Assembly (NCBI GenBank): GCA_029563245.1
Contig: JAKQSG010000046.1
Span: 1 to 13,390 of the forward strand
Length of the DNA stretch: 13,390 nucleotides
Reading direction: 5' to 3'
Origin: Candidatus Omnitrophota bacterium
Lineage (GTDB): Bacteria; Omnitrophota; Gorgyraeia; Gygaellales; Profunditerraquicolaceae
A program made the translations under genes and the position numbers. This document shows, piece after piece, positions 13,061 through 13,390 of the stretch. Under the pieces are notes generated by a model. That model worked only from the letters and a program-made list of their open reading frames with translations, had not been told where the DNA came from and ran no database searches. Every line of letters begins with the position of its first letter. The stretch's first letter is position 1.

Positions 13061-13390
13061 ATGAAAACTAGCAAATATCAAAGAAGGTTCTACCGGGATT
13101 GGATTAAGGCCAAGGGGCTTTATGTTACTCAGGTGATAGCTAAGGAGACCGATATCAGGGTTACTACTGACAAGCAGCCGGATAGATTGTTTATTGAAGA
13201 GAAGATAAGGCTCTACCGTTGGGATATCGAAAGATATATAGATAAAGACCACCGTTTCTTGACTACGCTTAAGCCTCTATCCGTTGAGGCAGGGGCTCCT
13301 CCTATAATTAAAGAGATGGCCGATAAATCCCTGAAGGCTAATGTTGGCCCGATGTCTACGGTGGCCGGGGCTATCAGCGAGTTCTTGGGT
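13061..13390 (+). CDS. UPF0280 family (ApbE-like fold) protein, N-terminal part
   Basis: The frame is open from ATG 13061 to the end of the window (110 residues seen), so the gene is cut by the window edge. It starts with MKTSKYQRRFYRDWIKAK and later has the conserved stretch VGPMSTVAGAISEFLG (95-110), typical of UPF0280, a family of about 240-260 residues related in fold to the flavin transferase ApbE. The function is not established. No Shine-Dalgarno precedes it; it lies two bases after the HAD gene stop and so belongs to the same operon. A minus-strand frame over the same bases is a shadow. Confidence 0.88.
   Translation, partial: MKTSKYQRRFYRDWIKAKGLYVTQVIAKETDIRVTTDKQPDRLFIEEKIRLYRWDIERYIDKDHRFLTTLKPLSVEAGAPPIIKEMADKSLKANVGPMSTVAGAISEFLG

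Noticed and set aside
13055..13252. 65-codon minus-strand frame near the right edge
   Set aside because: It is a shadow of the UPF0280 gene, which is open to the window end and has the VGPMSTVAGAISEF motif.
1..13390. Mobile elements, CRISPR arrays, phage genes or defence systems
   Set aside because: No transposase or integrase motifs, no spaced direct repeats, and no defence-type domains were seen on either strand; the tRNA island shows no repeated tRNA ends that would mark an integrated element.

Overview
The window looks like chromosomal DNA from a diderm (Gram-negative-type) bacterium. Four lipoproteins with clear lipoboxes, a BamE-like outer-membrane assembly domain, a V/A-type ATPase whose genes end in subunit I then K, and a periplasmic DUF3857/transglutaminase protein all fit. 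The I-K order, moderate GC and tightly overlapping genes resemble the PVC superphylum, and Candidatus Omnitrophota is my best guess. That is inference from gene content; no rRNA or marker gene here fixes the phylum.

Region 1 (1-2465, + strand) is the tail of a V-type ATPase operon: the C-terminus of subunit I, then the rotor subunit K, which keeps a full set of Na+-liganding side chains. Three small lipoprotein genes follow in the same direction. One is BamE/SmpA-like and the other two are tandem paralogues of a family I do not recognise. A tRNA-Val gene with its own sigma70-type promoter follows, and a bidirectional terminator closes the unit.

Region 2 (2485-3029) is a small tRNA island. 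A TRL-like lipoprotein gene on the minus strand lies between tRNA-Val(UAC) and tRNA-Asp(GUC). Back-to-back promoters drive the lipoprotein and tRNA-Asp, and tRNA-Asp ends in its own strong terminator.

Region 3 (3038-13390) is one long co-directional unit of at least eleven genes, with junctions from a 14-base overlap to an 8-base gap. It begins at an extended -10 promoter. In order it encodes: a stand-alone tRNA-binding OB-fold protein (MetRS-beta/CsaA type), a YkgJ-type cysteine-cluster protein, a DUF2156 (lysyl-phosphatidylglycerol synthase C-terminal type) acyltransferase-like protein, a DnaQ-like DEDDh exonuclease, a TPR-DUF3857-transglutaminase envelope protein, a PilZ-TM-coiled-coil-alpha/alpha-barrel fusion, an endonuclease III-family glycosylase with altered catalytic and Fe-S residues, an M20 metallopeptidase, a PAC2-family protein, a HAD hydrolase, and the start of a UPF0280 (ApbE-like) protein that runs off the window.

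No mobile element, CRISPR array or phage gene is visible. The most interesting items are the c-di-GMP-receptor-like PilZ protein fused across the membrane to a glycosidase-like barrel beside a DUF3857/transglutaminase protein, the atypical Nth-family enzyme, the TRL lipoprotein framed by tRNA genes, the stand-alone tRNA-binding domain beside a possible aminoacyl-tRNA-dependent transferase, and the lipoprotein set at the end of the V-ATPase operon.
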